DNA of 64,000 nt from JANOYY01 sp043720395 (GTDB lineage: Bacteria > Actinomycetota > Acidimicrobiia > Acidimicrobiales > JANYDT01). The position numbers and the translations under genes were made by a program. A model generated the notes under the pieces. The model saw only the letters and a list, made by a program, of their open reading frames with translations, was not told where the DNA came from and did no database searches. The DNA lies in contig JAYSSR010000077.1 of assembly GCA_043720395.1 (NCBI GenBank), forward strand, positions 13,782 to 77,781. The letters run 5' to 3'. This document shows, in pieces, positions 53,401 to 60,329 of this stretch (its first letter is position 1; each line of letters opens with the position of its first letter).

Positions 53401-54122
53401 CCGGGGCGCCATTGCAGGCCGAGGCGATCGGTCAATTCGTCGCGCAGCGCTGTCTGGAACAGTTCGCCTGCGGCGCGGACTGATCGGTAGAGCTCGGGAT
53501 GCACGAAGGCGCCCCAGCGGCCGTCGGGTCCTTCCACGAGGTTCGCGACCAGCGTGTGCCAGTGGAGGAGAGGGTCGCCGGCTCGGCTGGTGCGATGCCG
53601 GAACACGGCGGCCACGACGCCCCGTCCGGGAAGGACGCGGACTTTGGCGGCCTCGGCGGCAACTGGATCGCGGGCGGCGAGGTCGTTCAGGTAGGCGGCG
53701 TCACCGGACCCGCGGCGCACCTGAATCGCCTCACGCTCCAACCAGGCAACCGCCTGACGGACGGCGGCCTCACCTGCTTCGATGATCTGCCCTTGGGCCC
53801 GAGGATCGTCCGAAACTGCGTAGAGCACCGATACCGACTTCGGGGCCTTGAAGGTCAGGTCGAACCCGGGCACCCGACGCGGATGCGTGCGCAGCGTCTC
53901 GCCGTTCGGGGTCAGACCACCAGTGCCCGGCGCGATGCCAGCGAGTACCGCTCGAAGGTCGTCCGCCGACACCGGACCGTCGATGCCGAGGCGTTCCGCG
54001 CCGACGCCGATCCAGAGACCGTCAGCTTCACCGAGGCCGGTGTAGTAGTCGTCCAGACTCTGGGCGACACCGGCGAGGGTGTAGGCCTCCTGCCCGACTC
54101 GCAGCTTGGCGATGCTCAACAT
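50463..54122 (-). CDS. MobF relaxase-helicase (TraA/TrwC type)
   Basis: 1219 residues from ATG 54122 (MLSIAKLRVGQEAYTLAGVA); the frame is open further up. N-terminal TrwC relaxase: DDYYTGLGEADGLWIG carries the nicking tyrosines (near residues 26-27), and LLHWHTLVANLVEG the metal histidines, with an upstream FDLTFKAPKSVSVLYAV segment. A helicase follows: Walker A VLVGPAGTGKTFTLDAVRR, Walker B VLVVDEAAMAG, then a UvrD-C/TraA-type RAQGGTWD and VMSRGRQSNWLVLT. It nicks at oriT, stays bound to the 5' end and unwinds the strand for transfer. Iteron array C lies 25 bases before its start and oriT is probably in this gap. The C-terminal 350 residues are less conserved. Confidence 0.92.
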   Translation of the reverse strand: MLSIAKLRVGQEAYTLAGVAQSLDDYYTGLGEADGLWIGVGAERLGIDGPVSADDLRAVLAGIAPGTGGLTPNGETLRTHPRRVPGFDLTFKAPKSVSVLYAVSDDPRAQGQIIEAGEAAVRQAVAWLEREAIQVRRGSGDAAYLNDLAARDPVAAEAAKVRVLPGRGVVAAVFRHRTSRAGDPLLHWHTLVANLVEGPDGRWGAFVHPELYRSVRAAGELFQTALRDELTDRLGLQWRPGRHVPEVAGVPQPLCDMFSKRAAEIDAWLEATGTPNNPAGRQAAVLATRRGKPEVEGERFDAAWKTAAAEAGWGPAQAEALLSATAGRTVAYDEIWRLVVSDPMSGAAIDHTVTAEDWIEDLGRTLTDHDTTFTRPQLVEAVAARIGEGAPVATVDRIVARVLASPQIVPIADDHTPRWTTTGMLDIEQRFLAAVHDTRNSRTPVDEAMVDHVMGDGPMLGADQDLAVRTITNSPDAVTVLVGPAGTGKTFTLDAVRRVFEGAGQHVVGVAPSARAAHELATDAHIPSATIHRQLGAWDSGLDLPSERTVLVVDEAAMAGIRELERVTRPVIAAGGRVVLVGDHHQLPEITAGGGFAALATDTHVTIAELTANRRQLNEWERDALAELRDGHVAAAVSAYRNNDRIVVADDRAEMIATAVDRWLDAHEAGAVPVLLAGTNDVVAALNHAVRQRLLSAGLLTAGADGLAVGERLVMRINDYRAQTIDGDDIAVLNGQTGTLTAIDDTGLVVRLDHDDTLVRIDNDYLAAGGIDHAYATTAHRAQGGTWDLAIAVGLDGLYREAGYLVMSRGRQSNWLVLTQPELDSLDLDVGRHDSPLRLLVEEPDTIDDLLHDRLSASRRKALATTRDPHAPDIHHRATTLDLPALERWSAYARAVEARATHLIGGDPAHAHQRLARLDHTARHVAVGHRVKAWDRRNIGTITSLDDSAGTAQVEFVSAKGTTAIRTFNWDDITIVDPPHPRPRQLSHVAATTVERTAADIRDGLDRWHAHLSAAGVQPNDAHVYTAAASLAVDRAAAALRAAEPAWLVALLGTRPVDNPAATQVWEDTVQEVAAHRLRAGIIDPQNLGDEAVWAAVSATVDSARVWLDDIADPTLKPALRARTPDELQQRQVELDAILATAPGDVRGLIQKMQSMAPLPFDELEGLLADLASAHHERQHWILQHWPHVVEAAQVSVALDASPADAQPSVFDEPALGLT

Positions 54123-54145
54123 GGACGGCAGCGTGCGCTCACACA

Positions 54146-54184
54146 CTCCCGGGCACGCTCCCGAGGTCACTCCCGAACTCCCGA
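54146..54184 (-). repeat. 12-bp iteron array C
   Basis: TCCCG cores (plus strand) start at 54147, 54159 and 54171, 12 bp apart, and a fourth at 54179 after 8 bp; another single copy is at 54236. Read toward the relaxase they are CGGGAG, and the nearest begins about 29 bases before the ATG, nearly the same distance as in array B. Probably an operator overlapping the relaxase promoter; part of an oriT is also possible. Confidence 0.7.
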
Positions 54185-54288
54185 AACCGTGCACACCGTC
54201 TCCGGTGATCATCTGTGAGTCCGACCTGGGTTCACTCCCGATCGCCTGGGCGGGTTTGCAGTGGCGGTGGCGAGTACGGATCGCTCGT

Positions 54289-54786
54289 CTACGGGCGTCG
54301 GTGGTGGCGGTGTCGTCCTTCGCGGCCGGTCCGGTCGCATGACGTCGTCGCTCTCGGCGGTTCGGTTGGCAGCGGGGGGAGGAATCGTTCGAGCGCGAGG
54401 AGGCGTTGCGCGTCGTGCCACGCGTCGGTCGGGGTCGGGTACGGCCCTTGGATCGTGGCCCAGCGGTCGGGCTCGTAGGAGTCCATGATTCCGAACCACC
54501 GCACCGGTCGTGCTGCCGTGTCGGCGCCGAACTCGATCACGTCGCCAGCGGCGAGCTCCATCGGGAGACGCCAGCCACGCCGCGATGGCTCGGGCTCCCA
54601 GAGCGCTCGAGCCCACCCACCGGCCCGGTCGTCGGGCCAGATCGTTGCGACCCACAGGTGAGCATCCGCAGCGGCGGGTACCGGCAGGTCGATCACGACG
54701 GCGGCCGGCGCTCGTAGCCGGTGTCGGCCTCGCCGATTCCAGTCGTAGTCGGTGTGTCGACTCCTCGGGTCGCTGGTGCTGTCCAT
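54289..54786 (-). CDS. Hypothetical element protein
   Basis: 165 residues from ATG 54786, preceded by GGAGG 6 bases upstream. Mixed fold with VVIDLPVPAAADAHLWVATI, WRLPMELAAGDVIEFGADTA, then a Trp/Tyr-rich segment and a basic, Pro-rich tail. No family recognised. It stands at the relaxase side of the leading region, where small anti-defence or processing factors are usual. Confidence 0.65.
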   Translation of the reverse strand: MDSTSDPRSRHTDYDWNRRGRHRLRAPAAVVIDLPVPAAADAHLWVATIWPDDRAGGWARALWEPEPSRRGWRLPMELAAGDVIEFGADTAARPVRWFGIMDSYEPDRWATIQGPYPTPTDAWHDAQRLLALERFLPPLPTEPPRATTSCDRTGREGRHRHHRRP

Positions 54787-54904
54787 CACAGACCTCCATC
54801 CACTCGGACAATCGTCGACAGTACGAACGACCTTCTCTTGGGATCGCTGTTGCATCCGACCCCGCTCGCCGTCGTCAGTCAGTCCGTCGGCGGACTGGCG
54901 TCTC

Positions 54905-55852
54905 TCACGCGTCCCCGGCCCGCCTAACGATCGCTCGAGCGGCCGAGTCAACGAGTGCAAGAGCACGAATGAAGAGCGGGTCGATCAAAGACTCCTCGAC
55001 CGTGTGTTTGTCGACCTCGTGGTGTCGGATCTGGAAGTCGTTGCCGATCTTGGTGAGCGCCACGGACTCGGCCTCGATGGCGTCACGGGACGCACCTTCG
55101 TCAGCCATGAGGTCGATGAGGGCGCGGACCGATTGCTTCTTGCTGCTGGGGTCGACGACTGTCTTGATCCGCTCAAAGGCATCCCACAACGCCTCGAGTG
55201 CCTCGCGACGGACGGCAGCGTCGGGTGCTCGGTACTTTCGCAGCGCCGTGGCGATCTTTTCGTCGACCTGGACGTCGCCAACGCTTGGGACGGGAGAGCG
55301 CGTGGCGACCGTCGCCGCGGCGGTGTCGACTCGGACCACGGTTCCGTCAGGCTCCTGCCGGAGCGCCACGCCATTTCGCTCGAGGATTCGATTGATCTCG
55401 CTGCTCCAGCGAGCGCGTCCGGCACGACGGTCGAACGTGTAGTGGTCGTGACCGAAGTAGCCATGATGTCCGGCAACGCTCGGCTCTTGGGCATGCACCC
55501 ATCCGAACACGACGAGATCCATCGCTGTGATGGTGTCGGGCGGTTCGTCTTCGCGGGGCCAGCCGCCGAGCCGCGGGATGTGTGAGACCAGCAGCGCTCG
55601 GAGGCCCGCCATGCTCGTGCCAGAGATGCCCTTCCCGTCCTCGCACTGCTCGGGAAACTCCGCACCGAAGAATTGCTGGTCCGCGAACCTGTGGAAGGTT
55701 GCCGAAATGCCGATCCATGCCGTCGAGGGGAGATCGTCCAATAACAGTGGGGGTGGGCCGAGCTCGCGGTCAGAGAAATAGTCGGGCAGCTGGGCGTCCA
55801 CGTCCTGAAGGGTAGGCCGATCGGCAGAGGGCGATCGTGGGAGGTCCCACAT
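54905..55852 (-). CDS. Abi-like protein (AbiJ/HEPN-like pattern)
   Basis: 315 residues from ATG 55852; the frame continues open upstream but into unlikely sequence. Early part has SDRELGPPPLLLDDLPSTAW; a middle segment ARWSSEINRILERNGVALRQ then EPDGTVVR is like the N-terminal AbiJ-type domain. The C-terminal part is helical: ALEALWDAFERIKTVVDPSS, KKQSVRALIDLMADEG and IGNDFQIRHHEVDKHTVEES, then FIRALALVDSAARAIVRR, a pattern found in HEPN-like abortive infection proteins. It may be a stand-alone defence protein carried in the leading region. The assignment rests on motif resemblance only. Hairpin repeats lie just upstream (55913-55960). Confidence 0.55.
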   Translation of the reverse strand: MWDLPRSPSADRPTLQDVDAQLPDYFSDRELGPPPLLLDDLPSTAWIGISATFHRFADQQFFGAEFPEQCEDGKGISGTSMAGLRALLVSHIPRLGGWPREDEPPDTITAMDLVVFGWVHAQEPSVAGHHGYFGHDHYTFDRRAGRARWSSEINRILERNGVALRQEPDGTVVRVDTAAATVATRSPVPSVGDVQVDEKIATALRKYRAPDAAVRREALEALWDAFERIKTVVDPSSKKQSVRALIDLMADEGASRDAIEAESVALTKIGNDFQIRHHEVDKHTVEESLIDPLFIRALALVDSAARAIVRRAGDA

Positions 55853-55912
55853 CTGCACTTCGAGTCGCCTGCCTACGAGTGAGGAGCACGAGTCGGTTAA
55901 CGCCGAGAGCCG

Positions 55913-55965
55913 ACGGCACCCGCCCGAAGGGCGGTCACGGCACACGCGGTGGGCGGCCGTTCGTC
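55913..55965 (-). repeat. ACGGCAC hairpin unit pair (55.9 kb)
   Basis: Two ACGGCAC tags (55913 and 55937, 24 bp apart) with a hairpin between: CCGCCC, triloop, GGGCGG. The next tag is followed by CGCGGTGGGCGG. The same arrangement occurs in three other intergenic regions of this module (57.3, 58.4 and 60.5 kb). On the minus strand, the direction of the genes, the hairpin core is CCCTTCGGG. Confidence 0.6.
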
Positions 55966-55986
55966 GGGCGCCGGCCGGCGGCGAGG

Positions 55987-56271
55987 TCAGAGCGACTGGT
56001 GGCAGCTTGCGCAAGTGTCGTCGGGGGTGAGCCAGTCGAGGAACACGGGCTTGGGGAACTCGCTGGTGTCGTAGGTGGTGTCGTCGTCTCGGACGATGGC
56101 GAGGGCGCCGGCGCATTGCTCGAGGACATCGTCGGTGGGCATGTCGCGGGCGGCGGGGGCGGCGATGCCGTCGGCGATCATGGCTTCGATGAGACAGGCC
56201 GGGCAGTAGATGTCGGCTTGGTAGGTGTAGGCGGCGATCTCGTCGCTGCGGCGGTAGGGCGGGCGGTTCAT
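55987..56271 (-). CDS. Small Cys-pair protein coupled to ArdC gene
   Basis: 94 residues, ATG 56271 overlapping the stop of the upstream gene by 4 bases (ATGA). Two Cys pairs, YCPACLIEAM and CASCHQSL at the very end, could form one zinc site. Rest acidic, with DMPTDDVLEQCAGALAIVRD and a C-terminal DWLTPDD. No named family. Operon partner of the ArdC-type protein, perhaps a helper in transfer. Confidence 0.7.
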   Translation of the reverse strand: MNRPPYRRSDEIAAYTYQADIYCPACLIEAMIADGIAAPAARDMPTDDVLEQCAGALAIVRDDDTTYDTSEFPKPVFLDWLTPDDTCASCHQSL

Positions 56272-57191
56272 GCGGCGACCTCTTCGGCGGTTTCGGTGGC
56301 GGTGTGTCCGGTGTGGGTGTTGAGCCAGTCGACGGCGGCTTGGGCTCGGCTGGCGACGGTGACGAGGGCGCGGGCGTCGCTGCGCAGGATGCGGAGCCAT
56401 CCGGCGAGGTAGGCGGCGTGGTCGGCTCGGGTGATGGTGGTGAGTCCGGTCTGTGCGCACCACATGGCGGCGCCGAGCTCGGCGACGAGTTCTTCGGCGG
56501 CGTAGGCGTCGTCGCCGAATCGGCCGGTGAGGTCCCGATTGAGGCGGTCGGCGTGGCCGGTCCAGTGGATGGTCTCGTGGGCGCGGGTGGCGTAGTAGTG
56601 GGCGGCGGTGTCGAACTGGGCGAGGGTCGGGAGGTGGATGGAGTCGGTGGCGGGCCGGTAGTAGGCGCGGTTGCCGCCTTCGATGACGGTCGCGGCGACG
56701 GCGGTGAGGTACTGCTCGGCGGCGTCGATGCGGGCGGGGGTGTCGCGTTCGGTTCGTTGCTGGTTGCGGCGGGCGATGATGTCGTCGGCTCCATCGCATT
56801 GCTCGGCAGCGAACACCGCGTAGGCGCGGGCGATGAGGCGAGGCCGTCCCGCGGTCGTGCCGTCGGTGTCGTCGGTCTTGCTGTCTGCGTCGGTGGGTTT
56901 GGAGGGCTTCCAGAGCACGACTTGGGTGGCGCGTTCGCCGCGCCGGACTTGGGCACCGTGGCGTTGCCAGGCGCGGTAGGTGCCGAAGGTGCCTGAGGTC
57001 CAGTCGTGGGCGGCGGCGACCATGGCGAGCCACACGGCGTTCATGCCCCGGTAGGGGCGGTGGTCGATGCTGGTGGGTGTGCCTGCGTCGGCGAGGTGGT
57101 GCCATGGCATGCTCCAGGTTCCGGCGGCGCCGGTTTCGATGTCGTCGATGAGTTGGGCGGTGATGGTGGCGAACAGGTCGTTGGCGTGCAT
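56268..57191 (-). CDS. ardC: ArdC-type antirestriction protein
   Basis: 307 residues from ATG 57191 with GGAAGGA upstream. N-terminal ssDNA-binding region (DDIETGAAGTWSMPWHHL, YRGMNAVWLAMVAAA, FGTYRAWQRHGAQVRRGE, then VVLWKP) and a C-terminal zincin-like metallopeptidase with YYATRAHETIHWTGHADRL (H-E-x2-H) and AAEELVAELGAAM. ArdC proteins protect incoming conjugative DNA from restriction; some cover single-stranded DNA. All expected motifs are present. It sits in the leading region downstream of WhiB. Confidence 0.9.
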   Translation of the reverse strand: MHANDLFATITAQLIDDIETGAAGTWSMPWHHLADAGTPTSIDHRPYRGMNAVWLAMVAAAHDWTSGTFGTYRAWQRHGAQVRRGERATQVVLWKPSKPTDADSKTDDTDGTTAGRPRLIARAYAVFAAEQCDGADDIIARRNQQRTERDTPARIDAAEQYLTAVAATVIEGGNRAYYRPATDSIHLPTLAQFDTAAHYYATRAHETIHWTGHADRLNRDLTGRFGDDAYAAEELVAELGAAMWCAQTGLTTITRADHAAYLAGWLRILRSDARALVTVASRAQAAVDWLNTHTGHTATETAEEVAA

Positions 57192-57219
57192 CGGGTGTGT
57201 CCTTCCGGTGTCGGGTGGG

Positions 57220-57450
57220 CGGCTTCGCCCTCCGGGCGTCTGGCCCGCCGCCGGAAGCGGCCGTGTCAACCCGAAGGGCTTGGCCCCGAGGAACGAGGGG
57301 CTTGACACGGCTGCGGGCGGCGGGCAGCACGGCACCGCCGGCCCACGAGGCCGGCGACACGGCACACCGGCTGGAGCCGGGCGACCGGTGACCCGTCGGT
57401 GACGGCACACGCGGCGCCGGTCCCGCACCTCCACAGGTGCGGGACCGGGT
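57220..57450 (-). repeat. Hairpin-repeat region upstream of ardC, with 50-bp repeat and long perfect stem
   Basis: Between ardC and WhiB. It contains (a) a 50-bp repeat at 57261-57310, bounded by CCGTGTCAA and its inverted copy TTGACACGG, with one mismatch to the copy at 60391-60440; (b) ACGGCAC tags at 57329, 57359 and 57402 with different GC-rich palindromes between them; (c) a perfect 14-bp stem with a 4-base loop at 57417-57448, directly after the WhiB stop (57457). The last is the likely terminator for the WhiB transcript, though it has no T run. Confidence 0.65.
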
Positions 57451-57456
57451 CGGGTG

Positions 57457-57900
57457 TCAGTGGCGGACGGGGTAGAGACTGCGGCCGCGGTGTTCCACGA
57501 CGCCGAGGCGCACGGCGCGTTGCAGCGCGGTGTAGGCGGTGGCGTTGGGGAGCCAGACGTGTTCGAGGAGTTGGTCGAGCGCGGCCTGGTCGGGGTCGGC
57601 GTCTGAGAAAAGGTCGTAGAGCTCGTCGTCGCTGATCTTTGGTGCCGGGCCGGGTGCTGGCGCGGTGTCGGGTGGTGGTGCGGGTCGTTCGTCGGCGGCG
57701 AGTCCGCCCCACACGCCGAACGGCTCTGCGGTGTCGACGGCGTGGGCCCGGCAGGCGTTGCGCACCGGGCAGGTGTCGCACACGGTCTTTGCGGCGGCGA
57801 CCGATGCGGGGTGTGGGTCGTAGAACAGGGCGGGTTCGGTGCCGCGACATGCGGCGTGTATCCGCCACCTCGGCCCTGGGGGTGCGGTGGTGGTGGTCAT
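57457..57900 (-). CDS. WhiB-family iron-sulfur regulator
   Basis: 147 residues. The four cluster cysteines are C18, C41, C44 and C50 (AAC ... CDTCPVRNAC), followed by the GVWGG turn at residues 62-66 and a basic tail, all standard for Wbl proteins. The family occurs only in Actinomycetota and their phages and elements, binds a [4Fe-4S] cluster, and usually acts with the primary sigma factor. Here it is extended at the C-terminus by a Pro-rich linker and a small helical part (LLEHVWLPNATAYTALQR). It overlaps the winged-helix gene upstream by 4 bases, so both probably act together in controlling the element. Confidence 0.92.
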   Translation of the reverse strand: MTTTTAPPGPRWRIHAACRGTEPALFYDPHPASVAAAKTVCDTCPVRNACRAHAVDTAEPFGVWGGLAADERPAPPPDTAPAPGPAPKISDDELYDLFSDADPDQAALDQLLEHVWLPNATAYTALQRAVRLGVVEHRGRSLYPVRH

Positions 57901-58340
57901 CGCTGGGCGAGGTGGTCGGGGTAGGCGGCGGCGAGGTAGGGCGGGAGCTGTGCGATCTGGCGTTGGGTGAGCGGTGCGAGCCAGAGCCGGACGGCGATGC
58001 GGTCACCGGTGCGGCGGGTGATCCCGAACCGGTCGAGCCGGTCGAGGCTTCGCCAGACGCGTGCGGCGGAGTTGCCGATGCCGAAGGTGAGCGCGAGGTC
58101 CTCGATCGTCCACAGGCTGGGTCCGTCGGTGGCGTGGCGGGCGAAGCGGTGCGCCATGGCCATGCCGATGGTTCCGATCGAGGGTATGTACCAGACGAGC
58201 GCGTCGTCGGTGTCGGTGCGCACGGCACCGGGGGCTGCTTCGACGATCGGGTCGTGCCAGGCCTCGACGGTGAGCGTGACGTGTTCGGCGGTGCTTGTGA
58301 TCGTGGGGGTCGGGTCGATGGTGGGTGCGGTGGTGGACAT
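57897..58340 (-). CDS. Winged-helix-like element regulator
   Basis: 147 residues from ATG 58340, which has GGAGG upstream and lies after the hairpin repeats. An N-terminal beta-rich part (VEAWHDPIVEAAPGAVRTD) is followed by a helix-turn-helix segment, WTIEDLALTFGIGNSAARVW, then RSLDRLDRFGITRRTGDR, the layout of a winged helix. The C-terminal part is hydrophobic and helical. Coupled to WhiB by a 4-base ATGA overlap. It could be the factor binding the iterons, but this is a guess. Confidence 0.6.
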   Translation of the reverse strand: MSTTAPTIDPTPTITSTAEHVTLTVEAWHDPIVEAAPGAVRTDTDDALVWYIPSIGTIGMAMAHRFARHATDGPSLWTIEDLALTFGIGNSAARVWRSLDRLDRFGITRRTGDRIAVRLWLAPLTQRQIAQLPPYLAAAYPDHLAQR

Positions 58341-58359
58341 GAGGGCCTCCGTGTTGGTG

Positions 58360-58530
58360 CGAGTGGCACGGCGCCCGGGGCCGGTTGGGCTTCCCCGACC
58401 GTCCCGACCCCGGAGGCGTCGTGCCGTGCCCGGCGTGGTGGCCCAACACGGCACCCGACCCGAAGGGCCGGCAACGGCACCCACCCGAGCGGTGGTCACG
58501 GCACCCAGCCGGCGGGTTCGCCCAGCACAT
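58360..58530 (-). repeat. ACGGCAC hairpin repeats upstream of the winged-helix/WhiB operon
   Basis: ACGGCAC tags at 58448, 58474 and 58498 (spacing 26 and 24) separated by different palindromes, for example GACCCGAAGGGCC and CCACCCGAGCGGTGG, plus an inverted pair GGGCCGG/CCGGCGT region upstream. They form a transcribed leader of the minus-strand operon (start 58340) if transcription begins in or before iteron array D. Confidence 0.6.
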
Positions 58531-58534
58531 CGAC

Positions 58535-58566
58535 GTCCCGGAGTTGCTCCCGAGAACACTCCCGAG
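58535..58566 (-). repeat. 12-bp iteron array D
   Basis: TCCCG cores (plus strand) start at 58536, 58548 and 58560, exactly 12 bp apart. In minus-strand reading the array is CGGGAG, CGGGAG, CGGGAC, as in arrays A to C. It lies 65 bases after the ParB stop and about 195 bases before the winged-helix start, so it probably marks the promoter of that operon. Confidence 0.7.
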
Positions 58567-58628
58567 CGGCAAGAACCTGGTCCGGTCTGCCCGCCGACCA
58601 GGTGGCGGGCAGACCGGTCGCAGACGTG

Positions 58629-59999
58629 TCAGTCCCGGTCGGGCCGGTCCGTAAGCGTGGCAGCGGTCCACTCGTCGGGTGTCCAGCCGGTGGCGATCAA
58701 CGCGTCGAGATAGTCACAGCACTGGCTGCTCGACGCCGACCAGTACATGCGGTTCTCGGCCAGGCCGAGAGCGACCGCCCCGGCAACCCGTGTCAACGCA
58801 GCGACCGTGTCAGCACCGTCCAACAGATCGATTGCGGTGGCGTCGCGGGGCTGGTCGTGGCCGAGGATCGTCGCTGCGAACACGACCGCGTCGCGTCCGG
58901 CTTCGAGCACCACCGACCGCAACGCCAGCCGTGTCAGATCCGCCTGAGCAAACCCGCCGCGGGCCTTGGCGAACGTCTCGGTCGCGTGCGACAGCCGGGC
59001 CAGTCGGGCCTTGCGCTTGGCGTGGGAGTCGTCCTGAGTTGGCGGTCGGCTCGGGGTGCGGTCCGACGCGAGGTCGCTCTCGCTCTTCGCCGTGGCGATG
59101 CGCTGGGGGTCGTGGCGGCGAGGCTCGACGCACACGTCGAACACCTCGACCCCCTCGCCCCACGACGTGGCCTTCACCACCATCGCGTGGCACGGCTCGA
59201 CGGTGTGGGCGCGGCAGCCGTCAGGATCGAACAGTTCGCCGATGCGTCGGGCCTTGTCGGGTGCCGGGTGCTCGTCGCTGTAGACGACCGGATGCGTGGC
59301 GACGGAACGGTCGAGGGCGTCGCGGTAGTTGTCACGGCGGCGTTGCGTCTCACGGTAGGAGGCGACGACACGGGCAGGGTCCTGCCAGGTGCGTCCGGCG
59401 AGTTGCTCGCACACGGCGTCGAGATGATCGGGGCCGAGATCAGCGAGCGACGCTGCGGCCTCCCCGGCAGCGATCGACAACTCACCCGAGTCCAACTTGT
59501 CACGCCACTGGGCGGGCAAGATCGTGACCGCCATCCGAGCACGCACCCACGACTGCGACCGGCCGATCCGGCGGCACAACTTCGACGGGGTCAAGCCACC
59601 CTCGAGCGACATCAACCGTTCGATCGCCGCGACCTCCTCCGACAACGTGAGGTCGCTGCGGTTCGAGTTCTCCGACAACCCGGCCTCGATCACCCCCACC
59701 CGCGTCATCGGCCGCACCACTGCCGGCACCTCGGTCACCCCGGCCTGCAGACCAGCCGCATGGCGGCGACGACCGGCAACGATCAGGTACACGCCGTGGT
59801 CGTCGGCGGGCAGCACGACGAGCGGTTCGATGATCCCGTGCGCCCTGATCGACCGGGTCAGCTCGGTCAGATCACCGAGCGTGTGCCGCGGGTTGTCCGG
59901 ATGCGGGGCCATGTCGGCCAGGTTCAGCCAACACAACTGCGGTTCGAGCTCGACCGGGTCGCCGTCGGCGACGGTGTTGGTGGGGTCGGTGATGGTCAT
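58629..59999 (-). CDS. ParB-family partition/DNA-binding protein
   Basis: 456 residues from ATG 59999, with AAGGAGG upstream and a 4-base overlap with the preceding gene. ParB/Srx domain: LADMAPHPDNPRHTLGDLTE, LTRSIRAHGIIEPLVVLP, YLIVAGRRRHAAGLQAG, then SENSNRSDLTLSEEVAAIER and the HTH LTPSKLCRRIGRSQSWVRAR. ParB proteins bind parS-like sites, use CTP to slide, and aid segregation or regulation. No parA is seen in this operon, so it may act as a regulator or stabiliser of the excised form. The C-terminal half is a long helical region with an unusual cluster of arginines. Confidence 0.88.
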   Translation of the reverse strand: MTITDPTNTVADGDPVELEPQLCWLNLADMAPHPDNPRHTLGDLTELTRSIRAHGIIEPLVVLPADDHGVYLIVAGRRRHAAGLQAGVTEVPAVVRPMTRVGVIEAGLSENSNRSDLTLSEEVAAIERLMSLEGGLTPSKLCRRIGRSQSWVRARMAVTILPAQWRDKLDSGELSIAAGEAAASLADLGPDHLDAVCEQLAGRTWQDPARVVASYRETQRRRDNYRDALDRSVATHPVVYSDEHPAPDKARRIGELFDPDGCRAHTVEPCHAMVVKATSWGEGVEVFDVCVEPRRHDPQRIATAKSESDLASDRTPSRPPTQDDSHAKRKARLARLSHATETFAKARGGFAQADLTRLALRSVVLEAGRDAVVFAATILGHDQPRDATAIDLLDGADTVAALTRVAGAVALGLAENRMYWSASSSQCCDYLDALIATGWTPDEWTAATLTDRPDRD

Positions 60000-60304
60000 G
60001 GGGTTCCTCCTTGTTGGGATGCCGCGATCGTCTGGATCCACGGACGCGACGGTGTGTCGGTAGCGACCCGGTTCGGGTCGATGTGGGCACAGGTGTCATC
60101 CGAAGCACGGACCCACACCTCGCCCTGTTCGATCAGCACCCGACGAGCAGCCGTCATCGCGACGCCGAGCGATCCGGTGTGCAGGTGCTCCACCCCGTAG
60201 CGGTCCACGACCACATAGGTCGGGACCCCCTCGGTGGGGGTGTGGAACAGCACCGGCTGTCCGCCAGGAGCGACGCACGACTCGACCATTTCTACGTGTG
60301 CCAC
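59996..60304 (-). CDS. Small hypothetical protein preceding ParB
   Basis: 102 residues from GTG 60304 with GGGAGGT 6 bases upstream; it overlaps the ParB start by 4 bases (ATGA). Sequence has VVDRYGVEHLHTGSLGVAMT and VWVRASDDTCAHIDPN, a short mixed fold without recognised family. Translational coupling with ParB suggests a joint function. The upstream region holds the hairpins and the 50-bp repeat at 60.33-60.53 kb. Confidence 0.7.
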   Translation of the reverse strand: MAHVEMVESCVAPGGQPVLFHTPTEGVPTYVVVDRYGVEHLHTGSLGVAMTAARRVLIEQGEVWVRASDDTCAHIDPNRVATDTPSRPWIQTIAASQQGGTP

Positions 60305-60329
60305 GACTGACCTCCCTTCGGTGTGCTGA

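Noticed and set aside
51783..53483. 566-codon plus-strand open frame inside the relaxase gene
   Set aside because: Antisense to conserved helicase motifs, no domain, Gly/Val/Asp-rich. Shadow frame.
54905..56956. 683-residue reading of the Abi-like gene
   Set aside because: The upper half is antisense or out of frame to ardC and its partner and is Pro/Thr low complexity; the true start is near 55852.
57264..57307. TTGACA at both ends of the 50-bp repeat as -35 boxes
   Set aside because: No acceptable -10 sequence 16-18 bases downstream on either strand; the hexamers are part of the inverted repeat.
57639..60200. 853-codon plus-strand open frame
   Set aside because: Runs antisense to WhiB, the winged-helix gene and ParB, crossing hairpin repeats. 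No recognisable domain.
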